From Halomonas jincaotanensis (lineage in GTDB: Bacteria > Pseudomonadota > Gammaproteobacteria > Pseudomonadales > Halomonadaceae): a stretch of DNA of 45,425 nt. Position 1 is the stretch's first letter; each line of letters opens with the position of its first letter. The stretch is taken from NCBI RefSeq assembly GCF_018448785.1, contig NZ_JAHCLU010000024.1, positions 1 to 45,425 of the forward strand, read 5' to 3'. Below, piece after piece: positions 35,901 to 43,604 of the stretch. The notes beneath the pieces were generated by a model. That model ran no database searches. It saw only the letters and a program-made list of their open reading frames with translations, and was not told the origin of the DNA. The position numbers were made by a program, and so were the translations under genes.

Positions 35901-36834
35901 TGACGCAAGGAACTACCTCGATATTGAAAACCGTCTTCATGCAATTGGCAAGACAAGATTGAGCAACCGGGTTTACAGGGAGATGGGAGTTCGAATTAAC
36001 CATGAAAATACAAGATACAAGCTGTCAAAACAAGCCACTTCATCAACTTCAAAAGGACACAACCTTAAGCATAGCATAAACCACTTAGTCAGTAATGAGC
36101 CCACCGGAATATATAAATCAAGAAATAACTCTTCATCCCCGTGTCAGCGAAACTCGATACTTTCTCATGCATCGCATAGCAAAAAAGTTACATTAATTTC
36201 ATTAATATCTAATATTTTATTTTTTATAGTTACACCTTTAGTAACTTTTGGGGTATATATCCTAAAGTTGTTGTATAAATCAGTCTGTGGCGTCTACTCC
36301 GGTAATTTTTTAAAGTCAATCAAGGAAACCAATTTCATTACATTAAACGCTTTGAGTAGAGATAGCGACGGATTTCTTTTCAATTGGATTTTCACTCATG
36401 GCCGTACAAAGCCTGGGTTGATGTTTCTTTGGCTATTTTTGCTGTCGCTGCCAGCCATTATTATAGCTTGCGACCATAGAAATATCCTCGCTCCAAATGA
36501 AACAGTCTCAGCTCAAGGAGACACTAGCCATGGCACTTATAGAGTATCAACAATAAAAAAAAGTGATGACTGTCCGGTTACCCATCATGTTAATGAGCAA
36601 GATTGGAATATTTTTAAAAGCTTAGGTATCGCGGCCACCTATGCCGTACCCTTTTATCAATCCGCCAAGATAGACAAAGCAAAATTCCGAATGACAGGCT
36701 GTACTTATGTGTGGGGTGGCACAATAACGTGGGCATCACCCCATGACATTCCCCAGACATTCTCTATGTTACAATTCGCGTTGTGGATACTGATTGCAGC
36801 CAACCTGCCGGCCATCATTCGCCATAGAAATTAA
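32977..36834 (+). CDS. Giant beta-helix protein with C-terminal membrane spans, unknown function
   Basis: This 1285-residue protein is unlike any I can name. Residues 1-350 are soluble alpha/beta with a helical part (SIESIKEKHLQGVKDANSTL). Residues about 355-955 consist of irregular repeats with alternating short strands and Gly turns (VDFHGEVVLDGANFRGSVTF; GSIDLKNSRISGGIDF), as in right-handed beta-helices or bactofilin/pentapeptide-like proteins. Three membrane spans lie at about 1069-1100, 1147-1165 and 1262-1281, with a roughly 95-residue Cys-containing loop between the last two. There is no signal peptide, so the beta-helix is probably cytoplasmic and tethered to the membrane. ATG 32977 lacks a strong ribosome site. 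The frame is intact over 3.9 kb, so it is probably functional. Confidence 0.8.
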   Translation: MYWHEFEQTEDSEDAEYLRQAKERVLVEVNRSLLESRLEAKPSTTNIAFRKIVSHESISLCVFRVELRIDDRNQDRIHREILSSDRYQGFYLYIIDMPGKTKILDWTPGQTSEIMKDLARNRADPVECMFLTRFMTLEQHGRVGNRQIEKLFIDPEGIEALRTETLSNSSNTPFDTLLNGSVPGVDDDIDDFTTSPEKAKQSIESIKEKHLQGVKDANSTLKSIYEIIKECLDSQRKATSSFEGIMNTDNRHRRIVFTYACAIDEAITIRQYSLPSLKNAYEKEKLVDGESKIIDRYLVDSLINQSRSEVREVPGGIRILCIQKDKVNIDNSKLLDKIYQDNGIGGSGTILIANYVTGKGKIRLSEGASRSILFEDVDFHGEVVLDGANFRGSVTFRRCRFFARLSAKDTSIEGSLIIQRCILHDSGSPRFSHNEEMGARKSALLAHGLSVAKSFFITSSTIFGRVKGQWLRVGNILDLRDTRIFGNQNNVGTGTGTNQDLVKLGYARVGGPVVLTSSLDNFSGTLLRSYIGGNCLLPGLKADSLHVGGLYIAGNLDFEAARIQSTIAIEKLTLPGIPSSGWLTHIGGNLILNYAHCELLKMDDIHIRGKMILEEAEIEHSCQMDTSYESGGRCIIHDDAIFDGASIKGEISMQGAYIGGDLSLITGSFGRIYANATWVNIFTHPNHQIEILRSEVKKNIYLADCTTGSLALVGIHVGESIITNNLNIDGRIRFWGPKRKELMRDKSLKHPENNIFICKIVHRISSLKAEIQGSIDLKNSRISGGIDFSKTTTTKIMLDGSTLSGDLNFYTEDSNETSAIVVDSVSLESTKIKGKLDARGLKITNGSLEAKDATVEGSVICAELTDSERKRLTTESGNINMEGINSYSLVISDCCLGNNITSNNSKNEARTINVSRASLGQLTVYGLWKKQDFNANLNFYAAKINDWNLVEYKNNKEEENHELCFPLLAATDKYFDARNYLDIENRLHAIGKTRLSNRVYREMGVRINHENTRYKLSKQATSSTSKGHNLKHSINHLVSNEPTGIYKSRNNSSSPCQRNSILSHASHSKKVTLISLISNILFFIVTPLVTFGVYILKLLYKSVCGVYSGNFLKSIKETNFITLNALSRDSDGFLFNWIFTHGRTKPGLMFLWLFLLSLPAIIIACDHRNILAPNETVSAQGDTSHGTYRVSTIKKSDDCPVTHHVNEQDWNIFKSLGIAATYAVPFYQSAKIDKAKFRMTGCTYVWGGTITWASPHDIPQTFSMLQFALWILIAANLPAIIRHRN

Positions 36835-36844
36835 TCTGCTTTAG

Positions 36845-37130
36845 AAACCGTTGAACTATGCTGTTCTGGGTGGCTTAAGAGCCAAAACTGCCCGACCATC
36901 GTTTCAGCGATCCATATTTGACTACCTCAGATGGTCAGTTTTACCCGACAGCCGGGTTATCCGGCTGCCAGTCCAGATTCAAGAGACCCCACTAGTGTGT
37001 CCCTAGCAGGACGATACCGGCACCAGATCGGCCACGGTAAACAGACTGAAAAAAACAGAGGCCAACCCCTTGTAACACACCTCCCGATAGCCGAAGGGGG
37101 TTCTTGGTGACATGAAACGGGTGCTGGCTT
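36845..37130 (-). pseudogene. IS5-family left-end fragment
   Basis: The left inverted repeat (AAACCGTTGAACTATGC) follows TTAG at 36841-36844, just 7 nt after the stop of the 1285-residue gene. The transposase C-terminal block coding for FMSPRTPFGYREVCYKGLAS (minus strand) follows. The rest of the element is missing; unrelated sequence begins near 37130. Confidence 0.7.
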
Positions 37131-37424
37131 TGCTCTCACGGACATCGGCAAACAGCGTCTCGGCGTCACGTTGTTCTGTCCTACCCCCAGCGCCTTTGAG
37201 CTGGAGCAGGCCATCAACGATGCCGTGCTGCGCCATTACTGGCACCTGCGCAACATGGCGAGCGCCTCAACTGAAGCATGACCAGATACTGCAAGGCCAC
37301 GCTGATTCAGGGTATGTCACCAGGATCCGCCTACGATGCCTCGAAGGGCAGCAGCAGATCATCTAGGGCGTGAGCGATCGAGGCAACGCCCTGAAGGCAC
37401 GCCTCCACCAAGCGGGGAGTAAAA
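37131..37424. other. Transposon-like filler that truncates a toxin gene
   Basis: No recognised gene. GGGCGTGAGCGATCGAGGCAACGCCC near 37368-37393 is an inverted-repeat-like segment (GGGCGT...ACGCCC). The sequence reaches to within four codons of the toxin start that follows the Phd antitoxin. It is probably the end of an unrecognised element. Confidence 0.35.
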
Positions 37425-37664
37425 TCATGTTAAATCAGTTGGATGAGATTTAATTGATACTCGAGGTGGCTCAAACGCGAAGTCTGCTATGTCAGGCATA
37501 GCCAGTGAGTCGGCAATGCTCCGACGTCTTGTTAGGTTCTGATATTCTTCGATGCTCAATAGCACATGAGTGGGTTTACCTTGATCTGTGATGAACACGG
37601 GACCATTTCTGCACGCGTTCATTACGCGTGTAAGGTCTTGACTCGGTATGGTGGTTATGGTCAT
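37425..37664 (-). CDS. Phd/YefM-family antitoxin with truncated toxin
   Basis: The 79-residue protein is a clear Phd/YefM antitoxin: TITTIPSQDLTRVMNACRNG, PVFITDQGKPTHVLLSIEEY. The C-terminal toxin-binding tail includes SIADSLAMPDIADFAFEPPR, typical of antitoxins paired with VapC/PIN toxins. A second ATG begins right after its stop (near 37425) and reads MILL, the usual first residues of such toxins. The frame then enters unrelated sequence and stops after about 21 codons. The antitoxin is thus left without its toxin. Confidence 0.82.
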   Translation of the reverse strand: MTITTIPSQDLTRVMNACRNGPVFITDQGKPTHVLLSIEEYQNLTRRRSIADSLAMPDIADFAFEPPRVSIKSHPTDLT

Positions 37665-37730
37665 GTCAATAGCACCTACACAAATTTAGTCATTGAGGCG
37701 GGAAGGGTATCGGCGCTGGTTCTCCTACTT

Positions 37731-37922
37731 TTATATTTTATCTATTGGCTCGCCATAAATCCAATTCCCCCTCGTCCCTCGGGTCTCCATCACGGGTATG
37801 ATAGGGCCGAATTCAGCGATCAGAGAATTGATTAATTCCCGTTCATTATCGTCAAGCATGTGAGCGTTTGGCATATACGACCATCGATAAGCATAAAAAC
37901 GCCAAGTATCTTCCCGTGTCAT
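37731..37922 (-). CDS. Hypothetical protein, 63 residues
   Basis: MTREDTWRFYAYRWSYMPNA begins the protein; GAGG lies 8 nt upstream of this ATG. I do not recognise the family. It precedes the Phd antitoxin gene on the same strand, about 70 nt away. An in-frame start at 37985 gives 84 residues, but its ribosome site is weaker. Confidence 0.45.
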   Translation of the reverse strand: MTREDTWRFYAYRWSYMPNAHMLDDNERELINSLIAEFGPIIPVMETRGTRGNWIYGEPIDKI

Positions 37923-37953
37923 TACTGTACCTCGACGATCCCAGCAAATTATA

Positions 37954-38175
37954 TTGAGCCACTTATACTCTGTTGTATTGATCATTGTACTCTATCGCTC
38001 TGTCCTTGGCATTGATGGTGAGTCGGTAAGAAGTCACTACTTTGTGACGATGCCAAATAATGACGACGAGCCAAGATCTTTCAAGTATGGTACCAGTGAA
38101 GATGTCCGCCAAGGCATAGTCCATACTCCTTTCTATCAGCTTTTTCTTGAAGAGTATGGTTTGAAATACACTTGA
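37954..38175 (+). CDS. Short hypothetical ORF, uncertain
   Basis: The 73-residue frame has a hydrophobic start (SVVLIIVLYRSVLGI) that lies over the opposite-strand gene's leader. The second half (SFKYGTSEDVRQGIVHTPFY, then QLFLEEYGLKYT) looks more protein-like. Possibly it is the end of a gene whose beginning was lost. Confidence 0.3.
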   Translation: MSHLYSVVLIIVLYRSVLGIDGESVRSHYFVTMPNNDDEPRSFKYGTSEDVRQGIVHTPFYQLFLEEYGLKYT

Positions 38176-38362
38176 GGGGCCAGCTGGGTGAATGCTATAG
38201 AGGTATTGCTATGAGGATCCGGGCAAGCCAAAAAGGAGATAACCTGAAAAAAGTATTCGGTGATAGACTGGTGGCGCGGAAATGAATGCTGAGAGAAACA
38301 CCCGCCCTGTCGGGCTCCAGGCTTGTTAATGTAATGTGTTCCAGGCATTTAAGCGTGCGGAG

Positions 38363-38572
38363 ATGACAATTATGGACAGGCAAGAGGCGATCAGGAAGCT
38401 CATAGCGATCCAGAACCGGCCAGCCGAATACAATTCATGGCTTCAAGAATCGACTGTGGATCAACATAAGCAGCACGTTGATGCCGATAAAGTGCTTTGC
38501 GAATTGCTGACCAGCTTGGGATATGAGGATGTTGTAGAAGAATACCGCAAAATAGACAAATGGTATTCATGA
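38363..38572 (+). CDS. Hypothetical protein, 69 residues
   Basis: A helical small protein (MTIMDRQEAIRKLIAIQNRP, then LCELLTSLGYEDVVEEYRKI). The ATG at 38372 is an alternative start three codons later. It is unrecognised and stands alone between noncoding stretches. Confidence 0.5.
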   Translation: MTIMDRQEAIRKLIAIQNRPAEYNSWLQESTVDQHKQHVDADKVLCELLTSLGYEDVVEEYRKIDKWYS

Positions 38573-39098
38573 TTCACTGCGTCCGACAAGGAAATGATCT
38601 GGAGGTCCGCATCGATGCATAGCGTCTGGTGATCCGTGAGCACTACCATCGCCCTCGCCTCTTTACGCTAGATCCCATGCGCAGCGTGTTCTTCAAGCGC
38701 CGCTGCACTCTCTTCCACCTGCAATACCAGCTACACATGAGGACAGGATGGCTGAGCATGGCCACGCATGCTGAGCGAGTACTGCATGAGGCCAAGAACA
38801 TGAAGGATGGCGACACGTGCGAGGTCGCCGTCTAGATGTCTTGCTATTTTCCGTGAGTATCCATAGCAACCAAGCAGTCGGTATCATTAGGATCTACCCC
38901 ATAACGGATAGGGCTTTTCGTAACAACGTGTGGAAGGGTACCGACTTACAATCAGCGTCGAGAGCCTCTAAGACATCCTCAACATCAAAGCTTCAGCTGG
39001 ATGTTCCGGTTTCATTACCGATCTCCTGGGTAATGGCTATACTTGAATAGAGTAGCAAAATAGCCAGACCAAAACCCAAACTGATGTGAGATATCGTT
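38573..39098. other. Gap with decayed coding traces
   Basis: A frame at 38629-38835 (ending EAKNMKDGDTCEVAV) looks weakly coding but has no start context or recognisable family. The remainder has no gene I can support. Confidence 0.3.
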
Positions 39099-39677
39099 AT
39101 GAAGATTGCCGTCACCATCGATGATGATCTGGTTCAACGAGTCATGGAGGTAGCTAATCGGGGACTGGAAACCCCGTCAGACCTGATTCGGGAGGCCATG
39201 CAGACGTATGTTCGCGTGCAGGCCGCGCGACAGCTAGCAGACATGGGCGGTGAGATGCATGAGAAAAAGCAAATTCCGCGCAGAGACGAGAATCGCGACC
39301 TCAACAAATTGATTATTAAATGTGTCGACAAAAAAGAAGGGAGCAGGGAATTCGCATTGTTCTACATGCTTGATGGTGAGCCCGTCTGGAAAGCAATGCT
39401 GGGAAATGAGCAGGTCTTTGCGCCCCTAGGTGAGTCATGCGGTGAGTTTCAGGGGAGAGGAACCAGCGCAGAGGAGGCTGTCGAAAGCCTGTACCGCAAT
39501 CTACTCAGCGGAATCCTGAACAAAGACTACGACTGGCTGCTAGTAGTGCATCAAACCCCATGGTTAAACGACTTCGCTGCTGAGGAGCACGAGTATACGT
39601 GGGATGATGAAGATCAATTGTATAGTGACTTAATGACCTGGATGCAATCAAAAGAAAATCCTGCGTTAAAGGGATAG
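39099..39677 (+). CDS. VapB-like ribbon-helix-helix domain fused to unknown C-terminal domain
   Basis: The 192-residue protein begins with a VapB-type antitoxin module (MKIAVTIDDDLVQRVMEVAN, then IREAMQTYVRVQAARQLADM). Normal VapB antitoxins are 65-90 residues; this one continues for about 125 more. The added domain has beta strands and a helix (EFALFYMLDGEPVWKAMLGN, AEEAVESLYRNLLS) and resembles no toxin I know. No separate VapC follows. It may be a self-contained regulator or an antitoxin with a new effector. Weak ribosome site; the frame is intact. Confidence 0.65.
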   Translation: MKIAVTIDDDLVQRVMEVANRGLETPSDLIREAMQTYVRVQAARQLADMGGEMHEKKQIPRRDENRDLNKLIIKCVDKKEGSREFALFYMLDGEPVWKAMLGNEQVFAPLGESCGEFQGRGTSAEEAVESLYRNLLSGILNKDYDWLLVVHQTPWLNDFAAEEHEYTWDDEDQLYSDLMTWMQSKENPALKG

Positions 39678-39816
39678 CAGAGGAGGAGTAAACCACCTGT
39701 AGCATGCTCGCCCCGCGTGGCTTTCTTTGTTGTCTTCTATAACCATAGATATAATAATGACATTCTTCCATATCCTCTGCTAGAGTTATTAGTACACACT
39801 TAAATCGGACCCCGTA

Positions 39817-40200
39817 ATGAAACAGCATATAACCATTAATGCTGGATCAGGTTGGGAAGAGACCGCTCAGCGTCATCGCGACAAAGCCTGTATCGTCCGA
39901 GAGTGGGAATTGGTCGGCATTGACCTTGACGGAAAGAAAGTGCATTTCCTTTACGGTACAGTCGTTAGCGACTACAAGCACCGCTGGCAGTACGGCGATT
40001 ATGTTTTTACCAGTGGCGTTGATAGCTTTGACAAAGAGACGGGGCTGGTAAAGACCAAAAACTCACTTTACTGCCTTGAAGGTGACGGTGAGGAGGTTTT
40101 CGCTACCATCAAAGAAGCTGCGAAAATGCGAGCAATAGGCCAGTCCCTGCATACCATCAGGGCCATCGAGCGTGACGTAGGCGAAATCGATTTGCCGTGA
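39817..40200 (+). CDS. Hypothetical protein, 127 residues
   Basis: An alpha/beta protein (IVREWELVGIDLDGKKVHFL, then YGDYVFTSGVDSF and KTKNSLYCLEGDGEEV). I cannot place it in a family. It is on the same strand as the VapB-fusion gene, with 139 nt between them, and is convergent with module copy 2. No membrane span or signal peptide. Confidence 0.55.
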   Translation: MKQHITINAGSGWEETAQRHRDKACIVREWELVGIDLDGKKVHFLYGTVVSDYKHRWQYGDYVFTSGVDSFDKETGLVKTKNSLYCLEGDGEEVFATIKEAAKMRAIGQSLHTIRAIERDVGEIDLP

Positions 40201-40284
40201 CTGGGCTCCCTGGTGACATTGCTCCCTGCGCTGTGAGGCGCCCAGGAGTCGGAGCGGACGGCTCCCTATGCCTTCAATCATACC

Positions 40285-40329
40285 TCAGCGCAGCAAAGTC
40301 ACTTTCTCGCCAGGACCGTGGTCAATCAT
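40285..40329 (-). CDS. 14-residue ORF, module copy 2
   Basis: It encodes MIDHGPGEKVTLLR and overlaps the stop of the 121-residue gene exactly as in copy 1. One residue differs between copies (Thr for Ile). Confidence 0.3.
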   Translation of the reverse strand: MIDHGPGEKVTLLR

Positions 40330-40687
40330 ACGCCGGATCGAACGGGCGCTGGTAGCTTTTCACGCTTCCCCGCAGCTGCTCCAGAGGGTCATCAAGTAAA
40401 TTTTGCACAGCCTCTTCCCATTCGGGGCATCTGGGCATGTTGTCTCGGAGAGTTTCGTTATAAAGCTCATTTGCCGACTTTATGCTAGCACCTGCCTCGC
40501 GAATGCACCGCATTAACAGATTTGGTGTCGTCTCGACAAACGTACTTGCTATAATTGCCGCTGACGATTCCGAAATTCCATCGACCTGTGTTGTGCCGTT
40601 ACGCAGAGCAAGCGCAAAATCCTTCTCTGAAACGATGTCCCCATAGGGTACGTTCAGGTGTGTCACAGCTATGCTGAGTCCAGACAT
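40322..40687 (-). CDS. Conserved 121-residue protein, module copy 2
   Basis: About 93% identical to 20900-21265 with the same length, start and overlapping downstream ORF. Differences cluster at residues 25-50 (ALALRNGTTQVDG against SLALRCGTTRVDG) and at the very end. Many third-position changes are silent, which suggests both copies stayed under selection after duplication. Function unknown. Confidence 0.7.
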   Translation of the reverse strand: MSGLSIAVTHLNVPYGDIVSEKDFALALRNGTTQVDGISESSAAIIASTFVETTPNLLMRCIREAGASIKSANELYNETLRDNMPRCPEWEEAVQNLLDDPLEQLRGSVKSYQRPFDPAYD

Positions 40688-40706
40688 GTTACAGCCCTCA
40701 CGAGAG

Positions 40707-40811
40707 TGAAAATCACTTTTTTGAGTAGCGGTACATTACCCGTGCCGCAACGACCACTAACACTCCAACGCCAAGGAGAAGCTATCAAAATCATTTCGAC
40801 GTACTGGTCCA
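40707..40811 (-). pseudogene. Frameshifted copy of the 34-residue membrane peptide gene
   Basis: ATG 40811 starts MDQYVEMILIASP, matching copy 1. About five bases are missing near 40775, and the frame then reads WRWSVSGRC. In the shifted frame VMYRYSKK and the stop can still be read. The broken peptide contrasts with the intact neighbours. The 77-residue gene of copy 1 is absent here. Confidence 0.55.
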
Positions 40812-40828
40812 TCTAAGCTCCCCGCTAG

Positions 40829-41197
40829 TTAACGCTTCTGATTGATAAATGGTCCTGCTTTTTCAATGGCTTCACTCAGCAGCTTCTTTCGCTTCTCCAG
40901 CGGCATGTTTTCAATCGCTTGTCGGATGGCATCATCAAGGATTTTGTCGTTCATGACACCTGGCTCTCTTTCACAGCGCGAAAGAAAATCATCCGGCACC
41001 TCGGTTTTCTTGGCTAGTTCAAAAAAGCCTTTCCAGTCTTTCTTCACTCTGTGCTCAGCGTGGTGATGCGGGCGAACTTCCAGAATCGGCGTCCCGTTCC
41101 GCGTGATAATCATAGGCTCTCCCCCTTCTTCCACTTCACTTAACAATTTAGATGGAGACGCCACTATCTCTGATATGTCGGCATGTCTTAATTTCAT
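40829..41197 (-). CDS. Phd/YefM-like antitoxin-type protein, module copy 2
   Basis: The 122-residue paralogue of 21761-22099 keeps the Phd-like N-terminus (MKLRHADISEIVASPSKLLS, PMIITRNGTPILEVRPH) and the conserved C-terminal motif AIENMPLEKRKKLL. It has a 10-residue extension (EKAGPFINQKR). Sequence upstream, from its start to about 41265, still matches copy 1, including GTATAGCTCATCTCA, so the regulatory region was duplicated too. Confidence 0.75.
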   Translation of the reverse strand: MKLRHADISEIVASPSKLLSEVEEGGEPMIITRNGTPILEVRPHHHAEHRVKKDWKGFFELAKKTEVPDDFLSRCEREPGVMNDKILDDAIRQAIENMPLEKRKKLLSEAIEKAGPFINQKR

Positions 41198-41331
41198 GTA
41201 CTATACTCTGGTTATTATGCTTGAAGTATAGCTCATCTCAGAGGTTTAGGATGACGTGAAGAACGATATAAATGACCTGTTAGAGTCTATACCCGGTTCG
41301 GTTAGGAGACGCATTGCTAAGCTATCTCTAG

Positions 41332-42528
41332 GGAATCGCTGAACAATTCAGCATCTCTCTGTGAGACTGTTTGAGAGCGATTTTTCTGCTCCAACAGCTT
41401 GCTCCAGGCCACCATAAAGCGGCCTCTATGGATGGCAGCCTTGCTATCCGGCTGACACGCCATCTTCAAGGCGCATTGGTCCCGTCAGTCATCGGGTGGC
41501 CAATAACAGGATGCCGAGGGCGAACAGGGCAAACAATTGCGCCTGGTTCTTGCCTACACCCTGATGCCGAACCTTCCGGTAGCCGAAGAGGTTCTTGGTG
41601 ACATGAAACGGGTGCATGACCTTGGAAAGGATGCTTGCCTTGGTCTTGTCGAACGCCAGTATCAGCGTTTTCATGGGGCTATCTTCCATCTTCTTGATGG
41701 TGCCGCGCTTGGCCGCGATGCAGCACCGGGAGTCCGGGGCATCGTTCTCTTCGTCAAGATGCTTCCACATGCCGGTGTAGACCGCGTCGTCGTATACCCG
41801 TCTCGCATACTCTTGGACCAAGGCACCGGCCATGGTGACATAGGCAACGTTGGCCGAGGTGGCAGCGACACTGTAGGTCAGTCCATTGGCCGCATCGACG
41901 CCGATATGGGCTTTCACCCCGAAGAACCATTGATGCCCTTCTTGGTCTGCTTCATCTCCGAGTCGCGTTGCTTGGCCTGGTTCTTGGTGGAGGGCGCGGC
42001 CGCCACGATGGTGCCCTCGCGCATGAATAGGCCCTGCTCGACTAAGCTGGCGTTGATCTCCTCGAAGATCCGCTGGGTCAGCGCATGCTTCTCCAGCAAG
42101 TGGCAGAAGCGCAGCAGCGTGGTGGCATCCGGCACGCGCTCGGTGGCTAGGTCGATACCGATGAAATCGCGCATAGCCTGGCTATCGTAGATGGCATCTT
42201 GCAGCGCCTCGTCGGCCAGAGCGTACCACTGCTGGAGAAAGTAGATGCGCAGCATGCGCTCACGTCCGATCTGCGGCCGGCCCCGCTTGCCGGCGGCGTT
42301 CCGTTCGGGAAGTAGGACGGCGACAGCGCGTCAATCAGCCGTTGCCAGGGCACCAGGGCCTCCATCTGGGCCAGGAACCGCTCGCGGCGAGTGACCCTGT
42401 TCTGGTGCCCAGCCGGGCGAACGAGATCTGCTTCATCGGGTGGCTCTGTCGGACAGTGGTAGAATGACAATATGTATACCCCGCCGGTGGTGTTAAGGCA
42501 GCTTCGGCGGGATTTATGCAGCGTTTCC
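41332..42528 (-). mobile_element. Full-length IS5-family element, frameshifted
   Basis: The left end is GGAATCGCTGAACAATTC (41332). The right end, read inward from 42528, is GGAAACGCTGCATAAATC. The flanks are CTAG (41328-41331) and TTAG (42529-42532), matching the YTAR target of IS5 with one difference. The 1197-bp length equals a standard IS5. This is the reference copy for the seven shorter relics in the window. Confidence 0.85.
41512..42436 (-). pseudogene. IS5-family transposase with at least three frameshifts
   Basis: Successive pieces are MKQISFARLG (from 42436), then in a second frame HQNRVTRRERFLAQMEALVP, then in a third MLRIYFLQQWYALADEALQD with ERVPDATTLLRFCHLLEKH, then KAHIGVDAANGLTYSVAATS with CIAAKRG and HPFHVTKNLFGYRKVRHQG. 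All regions of an IS5 transposase are present, but the frame breaks near 42410, 42290 and 41930. It is inactive. Confidence 0.88.
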
Positions 42529-42556
42529 TTAGCTCGAGGATGAGGAGACTTCTCCC

Positions 42557-42706
42557 ATGAACATTACTCGGGTTGGCTTTGGTATCACGAAGTCTGTCTT
42601 TCATGTCCATGGTTTGGATCGCCATGGTCAGGCTCATTCCGAACCGGTCGGTACACGCTGCTTGGCATTGTGCATGCCGCGATACAATAGCGTGGTGGTG
42701 CCATAT
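42557..42706 (+). pseudogene. IS110-family transposase N-terminal fragment
   Basis: MNITRVGFGITKSVFHVHGL followed by DRHGQ matches the N-terminus of IS110 (DEDD) transposases, where the first Asp of 'GVD.AK..F.lHGvD' is catalytic. Here it is Gly-Phe-Gly, so the active residue is lost. The similarity fades after about 25 codons. Confidence 0.65.
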
Positions 42707-42887
42707 TGACTCGCCCCACCGACGACAGCCGCGACATCGCCCATGCTGCCGTATGCGACCTCGACGCCATCTTCCACTAGGGCTACCGTCATGAGAAGGC
42801 CGGCAAGATGATGCTCGAACTCAACGTCGATGTGTGCCAAGCCAGGTATCAGCAGTGGCCTTTGCGGATTGCCATGGAATCACGATG
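42707..42887 (+). pseudogene. UmuC C-terminal fragment
   Basis: The frame reads LTRPTDDSRDIAHAAVCDLD, AIFH, a TAG stop at 42778-42780, then GYRHEKAGKMMLEL. UmuC proteins have 'P..d.....a...L..iyrpGY.YkKAGVML.dl' at this point. The stop lies where an R-P pair is usual. Only this short piece of the polymerase remains. Confidence 0.55.
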
Positions 42888-42949
42888 AGATACCACCATT
42901 CCGAGCTATTCTTAAGGGATAAACTTGAACCGCCGCCGGAGAAGCATTG

Positions 42950-43588
42950 ATGAACGTGAACGCAACGGTTTTCCTGCGTGCGCTGGATAGCGTGATGACG
43001 CTGGAAGACACGCAGACGCTTGGGGCGGAGGGGGTTAACGCGATCAGCCAGAGCTTGGGTCTTTCTCTAGAAACGATTCCGGCTCTGATGGAGACCTTGA
43101 AGCGGGAAGGCTTGGTGGATCTCCAGTGGGGCGGGACGGTGTCTCTTACCGCCAAGGGGCGGGATCTCGCCGAGGGAAAGACCAAAGGCAGGGCTATTCA
43201 GATAGAAGGGGGCGTTGGCCAGGGGGCCATTGTCGTAGTCGATAGCCCAGGGGCCGTCGCGCGTGCAGAGGCTATGGGGTCAGGTGCCCAGCGGGTCGAG
43301 TATCGCGCCAACACCGGCCTGGCCGTGGCTGATCTCGTCGCACTGCTGAATGAGGTGCGGCGGCTGACTCCCCAACTGGAGTCTGAAGCCCAACCGGTAG
43401 CGCAGGAACTTGGTGCCGCCCTCGAAGACACCCTGAAGGAGGCGAAGCAACCTACCCCCGACAAGGCGAGCTTGGAACAGCATCTGGAACGTGCTACCGG
43501 CCTCATGGAGCGCCTGAGAAAGATCTCGGAGGCGGTATTAAAGCTCGTGCCGGTCCTGGAAGGGATCAGGCGGCTATGCTTTCCCTGA
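42950..43588 (+). CDS. Winged-helix-like partner protein of the NACHT gene
   Basis: The protein has 212 residues from ATG 42950, with GGAG 9 nt upstream. Residues 1-75 look like a winged helix (GVNAISQSLGLSLETIPALM, KREGLVDLQWGGTVSLTAKG). Residues about 80-115 are Gly/Val-rich (IEGGVGQGAIVVVDSP). The last 90 are long amphipathic helices ending KLVPVLEGIRR, which could pair with the NACHT protein. The stop is 16 nt before the NACHT start, so the two genes form one operon. I do not recognise the family; a regulator or effector role is inference. Confidence 0.65.
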   Translation: MNVNATVFLRALDSVMTLEDTQTLGAEGVNAISQSLGLSLETIPALMETLKREGLVDLQWGGTVSLTAKGRDLAEGKTKGRAIQIEGGVGQGAIVVVDSPGAVARAEAMGSGAQRVEYRANTGLAVADLVALLNEVRRLTPQLESEAQPVAQELGAALEDTLKEAKQPTPDKASLEQHLERATGLMERLRKISEAVLKLVPVLEGIRRLCFP

Positions 43589-43604
43589 TGACCAGGTGTG
43601 ATCC

